Shown: positions 54,022 through 62,389 of the stretch, piece by piece
Layout: each line of letters opens with the position of its first letter
Position numbering within the stretch: position 1 is the stretch's first letter
DNA from: Chryseobacterium indologenes
GTDB taxonomy: Bacteria; Bacteroidota; Bacteroidia; Flavobacteriales; Weeksellaceae
Length of the DNA stretch: 64,000 bases
Direction: 5' to 3'
Assembly: GCF_001295265.1 (NCBI RefSeq)
Contig: NZ_LJOD01000001.1
Span: 372,001 to 436,000, forward strand
Made by a program: the position numbers and the translations under genes
Notes under the pieces: generated by a model
The model's database searches: none
Told to the model about the DNA's origin: nothing
Seen by the model: only the letters and a program-made list of their open reading frames with translations

Positions 54022-54393
54022 TCATCTTATTATTTTCATATAATCTTCATATGTTAAAAATTCATCGGTTGAAACAGGGGTTGACAGAATAAAAAACCAG
54101 CAGCTGTAAGGATCTGTGTTGATATGGGAGGGCCTTACAGCTATATTCCGGTTTATTTCAGCAACTTTTCCATCACAGGGAGCAATAAGCGGAAAAGTCT
54201 TATTTACACCATATACAGCCCCGCAGGAACTTTCTTTTGTTATAAAAATTTCTTCCTTACTGAATTCAATCAGATGTATTTCTCCTATCTCTTTCTGGGC
54301 AAAATCTGTAATACCCGTACAGAAATCATACAGTCCTATTTTTCTTAACCACAAATGGTTTTTAGTATAATAAAGATTTTTAGGAACAAGCAT
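54022..54393 (-). CDS. GcvH-like protein lacking the lipoyl lysine
   Basis: A 123-aa protein of the glycine-cleavage H fold: LYYTKNHLWLRK, TGITDFAQKEIGEI, APCDGKVAEIN. Ungapped alignment of GAVYGVNKTFPLIAP with the GcvH consensus puts Asn64 where the lipoylated Lys belongs, with Lys65 next to it; the ES pair before it is also lost. It is therefore unlikely to work in glycine cleavage by the usual chemistry. No gcvT or gcvP is nearby. It overlaps by 14 bp the small frame at 54380 and is divergent from the fnr-type gene. Confidence 0.72.
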   Translation of the reverse strand: MLVPKNLYYTKNHLWLRKIGLYDFCTGITDFAQKEIGEIHLIEFSKEEIFITKESSCGAVYGVNKTFPLIAPCDGKVAEINRNIAVRPSHINTDPYSCWFFILSTPVSTDEFLTYEDYMKIIR

Positions 54394-54529
54394 ACAATTG
54401 GTCAGTAAATAAATCTGACCATGGGGTGTCAGTGATACTTTTCTTCTTCAATCTATATTCAGATTTTGCATAGGCATCTGTTACCATATGCTGATCTTCC
54501 GGAGAACGCAGAATTTTTAAATATTCCAT
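54380..54529 (-). CDS. Possible 49-aa protein upstream of the GcvH-like gene
   Basis: The frame MEYLKILRSPEDQHMVTDAY...DQLYACS begins at an ATG at 54529 and overlaps the GcvH-like start. The frame remains open further upstream (FVNIANQHKLMEYL), so a GTG start is possible. It has no signal peptide or recognised domain. The overlap suggests coupled translation. Evidence is limited to the open frame and its position. Confidence 0.4.
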   Translation of the reverse strand: MEYLKILRSPEDQHMVTDAYAKSEYRLKKKSITDTPWSDLFTDQLYACS

Positions 54530-54608
54530 AAGCTTATGCTGATTGGCTATGTTCACAAAAGTATGGGCTTTACCATAAAGAAGAAATGATGCATATCTTT
54601 TATAAATT

Positions 54609-54651
54609 TGATTTAAGTCAAATTTAGATTGGAATAAAATTCATTACTTTG
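54609..54651 (+). promoter_or_regulatory. fnr promoter with FNR-type box
   Basis: TTGAT-TTAA-GTCAA (54608-54621) matches the FNR consensus with one change. Its centre (54614.5) is exactly 36.5 bp from the last G of TTACTTTG (54644-54651). The ATG of the regulator lies only 8 bp after that G, so the transcript would be leaderless or nearly so. The same box could also serve the divergent GcvH-like transcript. Confidence 0.6.
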
Positions 54652-54658
54652 ATACTCC

Positions 54659-55345
54659 ATGATTTCAAAGTTTATTTTTAATAATCAATATCTTTTTGAA
54701 GAGCTTCCTCCTTATGATAAAGAGATGCTTCAAAAAGTGATGCAGATTAAAAATTACCGTAAAAATGAGGCTATTTTTACCGAAGGAACAATTCCAAACG
54801 GTATTTTTTTTTTAAAAGAGGGCAAGGTAAAAAAATATAAAGTTGATAATGACGGCAGAGAACAGATTATCTATATCTATAACGCAGGGGAGTTTTTTGG
54901 CTATTCGGCTATATTGAGTAATGATTCGTATGGTGATACAACACAAGCCATAGAGGGTTCTGTTATTGCTTTTATCTCCAAAGAGAATTTTCTGAATATT
55001 CTTGATCAGTCTGAGGTATTTTCCAAATTACTTCTCAAAAGCCTCAGTCATGAATTCAGTGTAATGGCTAATCTCATGACGGTTTTATCTCAACGAACGG
55101 TTAGGGAACGTGTAGCGCTCAGTTTACTAATCCTCCATAAAAAATATAAGGCAGATGCTTTGGAAAATAAAATATACATCACCCTCTCCCGAACAGATCT
55201 CGCCAGTATGGTAGGAACTGCCAGTGAAACATTAGCCCGGATCCTACATGATTTCCGGGAAGAACATCTCATTGGAATGGAAGGAAGAAAAATACATTTA
55301 AAAGATCTGGAGAAACTCACCCATATAGCCAATATTTACAGTTAA
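54659..55345 (+). CDS. Crp/Fnr-family regulator without cysteines
   Basis: A 228-aa protein with a cNMP-binding-like domain (residues ~12-130; GTIPNGIFFLKEGKVKKYK, YNAGEFFGYSAIL) and a CRP-type helix-turn-helix (SRTDLASMVGTASETLARILHDF). The recognition helix is E190-T-L-A193-R194, close to FNR except for Ala in place of Ser. There is no Cys in the whole protein, so no Fe-S cluster, and no Arg-Ser cassette for cAMP; the signal is unknown. The promoter has an FNR-type box, so it is probably controlled by itself or by the fused regulator at 9240. Confidence 0.85.
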   Translation: MISKFIFNNQYLFEELPPYDKEMLQKVMQIKNYRKNEAIFTEGTIPNGIFFLKEGKVKKYKVDNDGREQIIYIYNAGEFFGYSAILSNDSYGDTTQAIEGSVIAFISKENFLNILDQSEVFSKLLLKSLSHEFSVMANLMTVLSQRTVRERVALSLLILHKKYKADALENKIYITLSRTDLASMVGTASETLARILHDFREEHLIGMEGRKIHLKDLEKLTHIANIYS

Positions 55346-55448
55346 CATACAGGCTTTAAACCTTTCCGGCGTGTTTACTGAAGCTATATGAGAAAGGATT
55401 TTCCTCCTATAAATTCAATTTAAAAAATTTGACATAAAGCAACGATTC

Positions 55449-56168
55449 ATGTTTAGACATACAGGGAAGGGACGAAAATTTTCCCATAATTTAAAACTGG
55501 CTTCCATATTATCCGGTGTAGCCGGACTGGTTAATATCACCGGGGTTTTGTCTGTAAACAGCTTAACCACCAATGTAACAGGACATTTTGCTTTTTTTTC
55601 AGAACAACTATTCTTAAAGAATTATAAAATGGCTCTTATTTATTTGCTGTATATTTTATTTTTCTTATCCGGTGCCTTTATTTCAGGATTAGCTATTGAA
55701 TGGACCGCCAAATACAAGCCTCACGGTTCCTATATCATTCCTCTATCCATTGAAATTATCATGATTATTTTTGTGGCCTTTTCATCTGATTTAATACCTC
55801 TTTACTCTCCCATGATCATCTCTTCGGCATTGCTTTTTGCCATGGGACTACAAAATGCACTCGTCACACGTGTTTCACAGTCTGTAGTACGAACCACTCA
55901 TCTCACAGGGCTGTTTACAGATCTGGGAATTGAGTTATCCCTGTTGCTTTTTCATCATCAAAAAGGGAAACGGATACAGGTAAACAAAAGCATCTTTTTA
56001 AAACTAATGATTATCTTCTGCTTTTTCCTGGGAGGAATTGTTGGGGCACTCACCTATCAGCATTTTCAGTTGAAAACTCTTGTTATTCCTGCCGGTTTAC
56101 TTTTATTTGCCTTGTGGTATGACAGATTATTAGTCAGATATTATCATATTAAAAGGAAATTCAGATAA
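55449..56168 (+). CDS. DUF1275 (YoaK-like) membrane protein
   Basis: A 239-aa protein with about six membrane helices and the DUF1275 pattern: SILSGVAGLVNITGVLSVNSLTTNVTGHFAFF near the start and ALLFAMGLQNALVTRVSQSVVRTTHLTGLFTDLG. The family occurs widely and has no firm biochemical role. It follows the fnr-type gene by 103 bp on the same strand. Confidence 0.85.
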   Translation: MFRHTGKGRKFSHNLKLASILSGVAGLVNITGVLSVNSLTTNVTGHFAFFSEQLFLKNYKMALIYLLYILFFLSGAFISGLAIEWTAKYKPHGSYIIPLSIEIIMIIFVAFSSDLIPLYSPMIISSALLFAMGLQNALVTRVSQSVVRTTHLTGLFTDLGIELSLLLFHHQKGKRIQVNKSIFLKLMIIFCFFLGGIVGALTYQHFQLKTLVIPAGLLLFALWYDRLLVRYYHIKRKFR

Positions 56169-56203
56169 CTATAATTTACTCCTGATTAACCCTCCGGTAA
56201 TCC

Positions 56204-56872
56204 TTAAAATGTATACTCATCATATACTGTATTGATAAGCTGATCTGAATTGATATTTCGTGAGAAAATAGGATAATGAAAACGATCCAGCTTATTTAGA
56301 ATACGGATAAGCTCCATCTTTTCACGGTGATTAAGATTTCCGGCTACGATATTGGTCGCCTGGCGGATCTTTTCCATCTGGTTTTCCAGAACCTGCAATC
56401 CTCTTTCAGTAATACGGATCAGCTTACTGCGCTTATCCTGATCAGAATCGGTCTGCTCAATAAGTCCCTGACGTAACAATCTGGCAATAATAAGCATCCC
56501 CACAGGCTTATCATGGATATTTTTCTTGATTAGGGCCATCTTGGTCATCTCGCCAAAAGCTTTCAGGTTAATGAGATATATAAAGTCTTCCTGGGTAGAA
56601 AATTCTGAATCTGCAATGGCAGATTTTGAGTAGGTTTTCGCATACCGGTTAAGATGCACAAGCAATGTGCTTATGGCACTTTCCGGTGTTCTTCCATTCT
56701 CTTTTCCTTCCCAGTAGGGCTCTTCAGATTGATTGACTTCTGTTTTCTCCTTATCAGAAACCCATTCTTTAAATCCCTGAATGGTTCCCGGATACAAATC
56801 AGGACAAGCCTGAACTTCGGTTTCAAACTCCTGCAGCAGGTCTATAAAATCTTTAATAAGTGTATAATTCAT
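56204..56872 (-). CDS. MarR-family regulator, extended (222 aa)
   Basis: The winged helix occupies residues ~85-190 (LINLKAFGEMTKMALIKKNIHDKPVGMLIIARLLRQGLIEQTDSDQDKRSKLIRITERG), preceded by an ~80-residue extension longer than in typical MarR proteins (140-150 aa). It is at the downstream end of the ferrochelatase-photolyase-carotenoid block on the minus strand. Its target is unknown; this neighbourhood makes the photoprotective genes a reasonable guess. Confidence 0.8.
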   Translation of the reverse strand: MNYTLIKDFIDLLQEFETEVQACPDLYPGTIQGFKEWVSDKEKTEVNQSEEPYWEGKENGRTPESAISTLLVHLNRYAKTYSKSAIADSEFSTQEDFIYLINLKAFGEMTKMALIKKNIHDKPVGMLIIARLLRQGLIEQTDSDQDKRSKLIRITERGLQVLENQMEKIRQATNIVAGNLNHREKMELIRILNKLDRFHYPIFSRNINSDQLINTVYDEYTF

Positions 56873-56935
56873 ATCCGTTAAATAGTTTACAAAAATACCT
56901 AATTCCTGAAAGAATTATGCAATATATCACCAAAA

Positions 56936-57964
56936 CTATACTAAATAGAACTGATTCAGCTGTTCTTCACACAGGGTCCGGATGACTTCAATCCAGCGGT
57001 CTTCGTCGTTCAGGCAGGGTATATAGGTAAAATTTTCACCGCCTGCTTCCAGAAACTGTTCTTTTCCCTCAACGGAAATTTCTTCCAGGGTTTCCAGGCA
57101 GTCTGAAACAAATGCGGGGCAAACAACCGCAAGATTTTTAATTCCTTTTTCAGGAATAGTTTCTAAGGTATGATCGGTGTAAGGCTCTATCCATTTGTCT
57201 TTTCCTAATCTGGACTGAAAGGAAACAATGACCTTATCTTTTGGTAATCCAAGCTTTCTGATAACCCTATCGGTGGTATTAAAGCACTGATGGCGATAAC
57301 AAAATGAATGACTGGGATGAGTGTCTTTGTAACAGCAGTCGTTCATATTACATGTCTTTGTTGGATCTGTTTTGTAAATATGCCGTTCGGGGACACCGTG
57401 GTAAGAAAATAATAAGGCATCAAAATTTTCAGGAAGTTTCTCCCTGATACTTTCCGCCAGGCAATCTGTATAGAGTTCCCGGTTATAAAAAGGTTGCACA
57501 TAGTTGATTCTTACACCGGGGAATTTTTTCTTTCTGATCTCTTCTGCTTTTTCAATAACCGTTTCAGTGGTACTCATGGCATACTGCGGATAAAGGGGAA
57601 ACAATACAATTTCCGTGACTCCTTTTTCAACAAGGCTGCTGATGCCTGTCTCAATGCTTGGTTCTGCATATCTCATGCCGATCTCAACGGGGACATCTAC
57701 TGTCTTTTGCAGCTTTTCCCGTATCTTTTTTGTTATCACAATAAGAGGTGACCCTTCGTCTGTCCAGACCGTTTTATAAGCTTCTGCCGATTTTGCCGGG
57801 CGGGTCTTTAAAATAATTCCACGAACCAGAAGTGCCCGAAAAATCCATCGGTAATCAATTACTTTTTCATCCATCAGGAATTCATCCAGATATTCCTTTA
57901 CATCTTCTACTGCCGTTGATCTTGGAGAACCAAGATTAATTAATAGGATTCCTTTTTTAGCCAA
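56936..57964 (-). CDS. hemH: Ferrochelatase
   Basis: A 342-aa protein with LLINLGSPRSTAVEDVKEYLDEFLMDEKVID at the start, the active-site region LLFSYHGVPERHIYKTD (catalytic His) and CPAFVSDCLETLEEI. It inserts ferrous iron into protoporphyrin IX, the last step of haem synthesis. A Cys-rich stretch (TCNMNDCCYKDTHPSHSFCYRHQC) resembles the internal cysteines of some Fe-S ferrochelatases. It is next to the photolyase gene (36-bp gap). Haem supply would also serve the predicted FixL-like sensor. Confidence 0.92.
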   Translation of the reverse strand: MAKKGILLINLGSPRSTAVEDVKEYLDEFLMDEKVIDYRWIFRALLVRGIILKTRPAKSAEAYKTVWTDEGSPLIVITKKIREKLQKTVDVPVEIGMRYAEPSIETGISSLVEKGVTEIVLFPLYPQYAMSTTETVIEKAEEIRKKKFPGVRINYVQPFYNRELYTDCLAESIREKLPENFDALLFSYHGVPERHIYKTDPTKTCNMNDCCYKDTHPSHSFCYRHQCFNTTDRVIRKLGLPKDKVIVSFQSRLGKDKWIEPYTDHTLETIPEKGIKNLAVVCPAFVSDCLETLEEISVEGKEQFLEAGGENFTYIPCLNDEDRWIEVIRTLCEEQLNQFYLV

Positions 57965-58000
57965 TGTTATTTATTTTATAATGAATAGGTATACAACCGG

Positions 58001-59284
58001 CTATTCTGCCAATGCTTCTTTGTAAGCCTTCAATGCTCTTTCTCTGGCTTTTGTGTGTTCTACAATAGGCTTTTCCCTGTAATCTTCAGGAAGCCACTTT
58101 CTGATATACTGAGTATCTTTATCAAATTTTTTTGTCTGTTCATAAGGATTGAAAATCCTGAAATAAGGAGCGGCATCACAACCACAGCCTGCGGCCCACT
58201 GCCAGTTTCCGTTATTGGCAGCCAGATCGTAATCCAGCAGCTTTTCAGCAAAATAAGCTTCTCCCCAGCGCCAGTCAATAAGCAGATGTTTGGTAAGAAA
58301 CCCTGCTGTAATCATTCTTACCCTGTTGTGCATAAATCCGGTTTTATTGAGCTGCCTCATTCCGGCATCTACAATTGGATATCCGGTTTTACCTTCACAC
58401 CAAGCCTTAAATTCTTTTTCGTTGTTTCTCCATACAACATTTTCATATTTCTTTTTAAAACAATGGTGAACAACGTATGGAAAATGATAAAGGATCTGCA
58501 TAAAAAATTCCCTCCAGATCAGCTCATTAAGCCATACTTCATTATGATTAACAGCATATTGCACACATTTTCTGACCGAAATGGTTCCAAAACGAAGTGC
58601 TGTTCCAAGATGGGTGGTATGATCCATTGCCGGGAAATCCCGGTATTCTCCGTAATAATCTATTATTTTTTTGTCCAGTTCCGGTTCTGTGAACTCAAGA
58701 TCCGTTTTCTCAAATCCGATTGCTTCCAGTGAAATGATCTCTGAAGGTCCGTCATAATTTGCAAAATGAGTCCAGTTGGCAGCAAACGTTTCTATATTTT
58801 TCAGATTTTCCTTCCATTTCTTTGAATAGGGGGTAAAAACAGTATAGGGAGAAAGATTATCTTTCAGAATATCATTTTTTTCAAAGATGACCTGATCTTT
58901 ATAATCTTTTAGCCGGATATGATGTTTCAGCAACAGCTCAGCTATCTGCTGATCCCGTTGAATGGCCTGCGGCTCATAATCCCTGTTGCAAAATACGGTA
59001 CCAACGTTAAAATCCTTAATTATTTTTTTAAAGACTTCTGTTGGGGTACCATAATAAACATAGAGTCCGCTGTTATTTTTTTTCAGTTCCTGATGAATCC
59101 GTTGTAAAGCCTGATGAATATAATCTACCCTTCTGTCATTTTTATGCTGAAGCCGGGTGAGTATATCAGTATCAAAAATAAAAACAGGAATCACCTTTAA
59201 TCCTGAATGAAGCGCATGATGAAGTCCTGTATTATCTTCCAGTCTGAGATCTCTTCTGAACCAAAAAATATTCACTTTATTCAT
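58001..59284 (-). CDS. Cryptochrome/photolyase family, DNA photolyase
   Basis: From the ATG at 59284 (MNKVNIFWFRRDLRLEDNTGL) the protein is 427 aa; a longer frame adds 14 unlikely residues. It has the N-terminal antenna-binding alpha/beta domain and C-terminal FAD domain with LNELIWREFFMQIL, GKTGYPIVDAGMRQLNKTGFMHNRVRM and NGNWQWAAGCGCDAAPYFRIFNP. These motifs are of class I CPD-type photolyases, which repair UV dimers using blue light. It stands between hemH and the carotenoid operon, a typical light-protection grouping. Confidence 0.9.
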   Translation of the reverse strand: MNKVNIFWFRRDLRLEDNTGLHHALHSGLKVIPVFIFDTDILTRLQHKNDRRVDYIHQALQRIHQELKKNNSGLYVYYGTPTEVFKKIIKDFNVGTVFCNRDYEPQAIQRDQQIAELLLKHHIRLKDYKDQVIFEKNDILKDNLSPYTVFTPYSKKWKENLKNIETFAANWTHFANYDGPSEIISLEAIGFEKTDLEFTEPELDKKIIDYYGEYRDFPAMDHTTHLGTALRFGTISVRKCVQYAVNHNEVWLNELIWREFFMQILYHFPYVVHHCFKKKYENVVWRNNEKEFKAWCEGKTGYPIVDAGMRQLNKTGFMHNRVRMITAGFLTKHLLIDWRWGEAYFAEKLLDYDLAANNGNWQWAAGCGCDAAPYFRIFNPYEQTKKFDKDTQYIRKWLPEDYREKPIVEHTKARERALKAYKEALAE

Positions 59285-59444
59285 GCTCCTGTCTTGTTTA
59301 AGATTTTTGTTATTTAAATACAACACAAATATACTATTTATATTTCAAAAAGAATATTTATAAACTAAATTTATACAAAATATATACCTTGGGAATTAAA
59401 CACGCATAAAATAAAATATAAATAAACCAAATATGAATAAATAA

Positions 59445-59473
59445 ATGACCGGAACTCTCTGAATTCCGGTCAT
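59445..59473. terminator. Terminator with perfect 10-bp stem
   Basis: ATGACCGGAA (59445-59454) pairs with TTCCGGTCAT (59464-59473), with a 9-nt loop and, on the minus strand, a TTTATTTATT tail. It ends the transcript of the small helical protein at 59487. Confidence 0.7.
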
Positions 59474-59486
59474 CTGTCAAACTAAC

Positions 59487-59786
59487 TTAATTGGTTTTCT
59501 TTCGCCATTCTGCTTTAACGTCTTCAGCCGCATCTTTGGTCTTTTCCCATGCTTCATCAGCTTTATCCTTAATATCTTCCCAGGCATCGGAAACGTTTGA
59601 TTTTACTCTTTCCAGCCAGTCTTCCTGAGTTGCTTCCTGATCATTATTTCTTTTTTCGTTGATATAATCTTTAGCCTTATCCGCTAAATCGCTGATCTTC
59701 CACTTTGCTTCATCAGCTGCATTTTTTAAAGAATTTTTTGCCTGGTCCACTGCATTTTCGGCTTTGTTGTAATCTGAATTATTCAT
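59487..59786 (-). CDS. Small amphipathic helical protein, LEA/CsbD-like (99 aa)
   Basis: The protein is almost wholly helical and charged, with repeats of the type AVDQAKNSLKNAADEAKWK and DAWEDIKDKADEAWEKTKDA. It has no signal peptide. This composition is typical of CsbD/YtxH- or LEA-like stress proteins, but no family signature is firm. It has its own terminator and lies between the photolyase and the carotenoid operon. Confidence 0.65.
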   Translation of the reverse strand: MNNSDYNKAENAVDQAKNSLKNAADEAKWKISDLADKAKDYINEKRNNDQEATQEDWLERVKSNVSDAWEDIKDKADEAWEKTKDAAEDVKAEWRKKTN

Positions 59787-59886
59787 AATATGATATTTTA
59801 GTAATTGGTATATAAATAAACAATTTCCATGCCTGAAAAATAATTATCCTGTTAAAAAAACTTAATTTTTTTCAAGTTACCTGTAT

Positions 59887-60576
59887 TTATTTTTGATTTT
59901 CAGTTATTTTTTTAAAGAAATAGATATTCAGTAAAAACTGACTGTAGCCGTAAACCGCATCTTCTACAGGGATCGTTCCTATTCTGATACCCAAAAAGTC
60001 ATCAGGATTATAGTTAACAACTGGCGAAGGAATCAAAGATCCCGTCAGGATTCCGTTCACTGCAAAAAATCCGGGCATCAAAACCAGATATACAAAGCTG
60101 GCCCTTCCTATCCATTCTTTTTTAGCGATAAAATGCAGATAGCAAAGCGTGGATATTGTTACGATCACAGTTAGCAGGGTATATATTTTTTCATAATAGA
60201 GAAGCCCTACAACACCCAGAATAATAAACGCCGTAAATACAATAAGATTATTTAAAGTATCCGCCCGGTTGAGGGTATAAAATTTTTCCAGACAATAGTA
60301 TGTAAAAACACAAGCGAAAGGAATACAGTAAAAAAACAGCCATTCTTCAATGGGAAGTCCTGCTATTTTCAATCCCAGAGTGTAATTAAGATCAAACCAC
60401 CAAACCCCTTTTGCGGTGAACCATATATCCCAGATAATGAAAGGAATTGCCACAATGGTAGACGACAAAAGAAATTTTGCAAAAAGCTTATTAAATTGTA
60501 TCCTCCTGTCAAAAGAAGCCAAAAAACATATAATGACAGTGAAAAAGTTAATCAGTATGTAAGTGTAAGGCATCAT
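59887..60576 (-). CDS. Lycopene cyclase-domain membrane protein
   Basis: A 229-aa protein with about seven membrane helices, the motif LPIEEWLFFYCIPF and FDRRIQFNK near the start. These mark the CrtYc/CrtYd-type lycopene cyclase family used by many Bacteroidota and archaea. It should close the beta rings to give beta-carotene. The start overlaps the stop of crtZ by 4 bp. Either of two adjacent ATGs (60576, 60573) could be used. Confidence 0.85.
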   Translation of the reverse strand: MMPYTYILINFFTVIICFLASFDRRIQFNKLFAKFLLSSTIVAIPFIIWDIWFTAKGVWWFDLNYTLGLKIAGLPIEEWLFFYCIPFACVFTYYCLEKFYTLNRADTLNNLIVFTAFIILGVVGLLYYEKIYTLLTVIVTISTLCYLHFIAKKEWIGRASFVYLVLMPGFFAVNGILTGSLIPSPVVNYNPDDFLGIRIGTIPVEDAVYGYSQFLLNIYFFKKITENQK

Positions 60577-61025
60577 TTTTTATTGAAATACATTTTAAAA
60601 TATTTAACAGGAACCCAGAGAAAGCCGAAACATTCTCCATTTTCTTTTCCCAGATGTTTGTGGTGCTGTTTATGAGCCCGCCTGATGGCAAGGAAATATG
60701 GATTCTTTGTCCGGGTAAAAATTTTTGTCCTCTGATGAATAAAAATATCGTGTACAAAGAAATAGGCCATTCCATAAAGGCTTATTCCCAGGCCGATAAA
60801 AAACCAATAACTGAAATCCTGCTGTACTCCAAGGTATAACAAAGCGATGGCCGGACTTGCAAAAATGAAAAAGAAGAGGTCATTTCTCTCAAGCTTCCCG
60901 TTATGGCTATGATCGTGATGATCCCGGTGCAGGCTCCACAGAAAGCCGTGCATAATATACCGGTGGATCAGCCATGTAGCCCCTTCCATGGAAATAAATA
61001 CCCCCAAAACGATCAGAAAATTCAT
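60573..61025 (-). CDS. crtZ: Beta-carotene hydroxylase
   Basis: A 150-aa membrane di-iron hydroxylase with the histidine clusters HRYIMHG, HRDHHDHSHNG, HDIFIH and HKQHHKHLG. It adds hydroxyl groups to the beta rings to give zeaxanthin, the usual flavobacterial yellow pigment. It is one bp from the SRPBCC gene and overlaps the cyclase gene. Confidence 0.92.
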   Translation of the reverse strand: MNFLIVLGVFISMEGATWLIHRYIMHGFLWSLHRDHHDHSHNGKLERNDLFFFIFASPAIALLYLGVQQDFSYWFFIGLGISLYGMAYFFVHDIFIHQRTKIFTRTKNPYFLAIRRAHKQHHKHLGKENGECFGFLWVPVKYFKMYFNKK

Positions 61026-61026
61026 T

Positions 61027-61494
61027 TTAATGATGTTTGCTGTTAAAAAGATGATTTAAAACCCTGTACCTGAAATCGAAAATGCTTTTGAGCTTTTCTT
61101 TAACAAATAACTGATGGGCTATTTTACCTAAAATCCCCATCGGGAGTTCATAATCTACAGTATCTTTCATCAATACTCCGTTCTCATTAGGAATAAATTC
61201 ATGAAAATGATTCCAGTGCTTATACGGACCTTCTTTCTGAAAGTCTGTAAAACTTTTATATTCTTCTACCTGGCTGATGATGGTCTTCCACCTCATCGGG
61301 ATTCCCAATAAAGGAGAGACTTTGTAATCTATTTCCATTCCTTTAAAGATGGGCTTATCCTGAATATCCGAAAGAACCACAAAATTCATGCTTTCAGGGG
61401 TTATTTCGGATAAATTATGAGGGGATGAGAAAAACGTCCATGCCGTTTCTATAGTACAATTCAGCTGCTGTTCTCTGTATAATCTGTACATCAT
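61027..61494 (-). CDS. SRPBCC-family protein of the carotenoid operon
   Basis: A 155-aa START/SRPBCC-type protein (MYRLYREQQLNCTIETAWTFFSSPHNLSEITPESMNF, YKSFTDFQKEGPYKHWNHFHEFIPNENGVLMKDTVDY). The fold binds hydrophobic ligands. It is a regular member of flavobacterial carotenoid clusters between crtB and crtZ; the exact role is unknown, perhaps pigment or lipid binding. Confidence 0.85.
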   Translation of the reverse strand: MMYRLYREQQLNCTIETAWTFFSSPHNLSEITPESMNFVVLSDIQDKPIFKGMEIDYKVSPLLGIPMRWKTIISQVEEYKSFTDFQKEGPYKHWNHFHEFIPNENGVLMKDTVDYELPMGILGKIAHQLFVKEKLKSIFDFRYRVLNHLFNSKHH

Positions 61495-61551
61495 TTATTT
61501 TTGTTTGACTTTTAAACTTTTCAAAAATTATTTTACAACAGAATCCTGCGA

Positions 61552-62388
61552 TCAGAAATAAGCAGATTTGTACCGTATATAGCTTTTAAATGCAACCAGC
61601 AGCTTTTGTGAATTGGCAATTCGGATTCTTTGCTGCAACATATTTTGGGAACTTGTCTTCTTTATTTTTTCAAATAGGGAAAGGTAGTATCTATAGGCCA
61701 GATAAACACCAAAAATGGAAGAGCCCGGTAGTTTTTTTATTCCCTGTAATGCTTCTTTGAATTCTTCTTCAATTTCTTTTTCAATCCGGGCTTTTACTGC
61801 ATTATCGAAAACGGACATGTTCAGTGACGGAAAATAGGTTCGTCCTAAAATCTGATAGTCATCTTTCAGGTCCCGCAAAAAATTAACTTTCTGAAAAGCT
61901 GATCCCAGCTTCATAGCAAACGGCTTCAGTTTTTCATATTGCTGCTTATTTCCTTCTGTAAATATCTGTAGACACATCAGCCCCACCACTTCCGCAGATC
62001 CGTAGATATATTCTTTATACAACTCTGAGTTATAATCAATTGTACGGAGATCCATTTCCATGCTGTGCAAAAACTGATTGATCAGCTGTATATCAATATC
62101 ATACTGACGAACGGTTTCCTGAAATGAATGCAAAATGGGATTAAGTGATATGCCATCTTCCAGCGCATTATAGGTTTCAGCCTTCAATCTCTTCAAAAGC
62201 TTCTCTTTGTCATAGCCATGAAAGCTATCTACAATTTCATCGGCAAGGCGCACATATCCATACACAGCATAAACAGCAGGTCTGATGGAAGGCTTCAATG
62301 CCAGTATTCCCAATGAAAAACTGGTGCTGTATTTCTGAGTAGTGTGCTTACTGACTTCGTAAGACAATTCATCAAACAATTTTTTCAT
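61552..62388 (-). CDS. crtB: Phytoene synthase
   Basis: A 278-aa squalene/phytoene synthase-type protein with SFSLGILALKPSIRPAVYAVYGYVRLADEIVD (first Asp-rich region) and YGSAEVVGLMCLQIF, FQKVNFLRDLKDDYQILGRTYFP (second Asp-rich region). It joins two geranylgeranyl diphosphates into phytoene. It lies 1 bp after the crtI stop. Confidence 0.92.
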   Translation of the reverse strand: MKKLFDELSYEVSKHTTQKYSTSFSLGILALKPSIRPAVYAVYGYVRLADEIVDSFHGYDKEKLLKRLKAETYNALEDGISLNPILHSFQETVRQYDIDIQLINQFLHSMEMDLRTIDYNSELYKEYIYGSAEVVGLMCLQIFTEGNKQQYEKLKPFAMKLGSAFQKVNFLRDLKDDYQILGRTYFPSLNMSVFDNAVKARIEKEIEEEFKEALQGIKKLPGSSIFGVYLAYRYYLSLFEKIKKTSSQNMLQQRIRIANSQKLLVAFKSYIRYKSAYF

Positions 62389-62389
62389 A

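Noticed and set aside
58055..58732. 225-codon open frame on the plus strand
   Set aside because: It is opposite the photolyase gene, which carries strong motifs throughout; the frame is a shadow.
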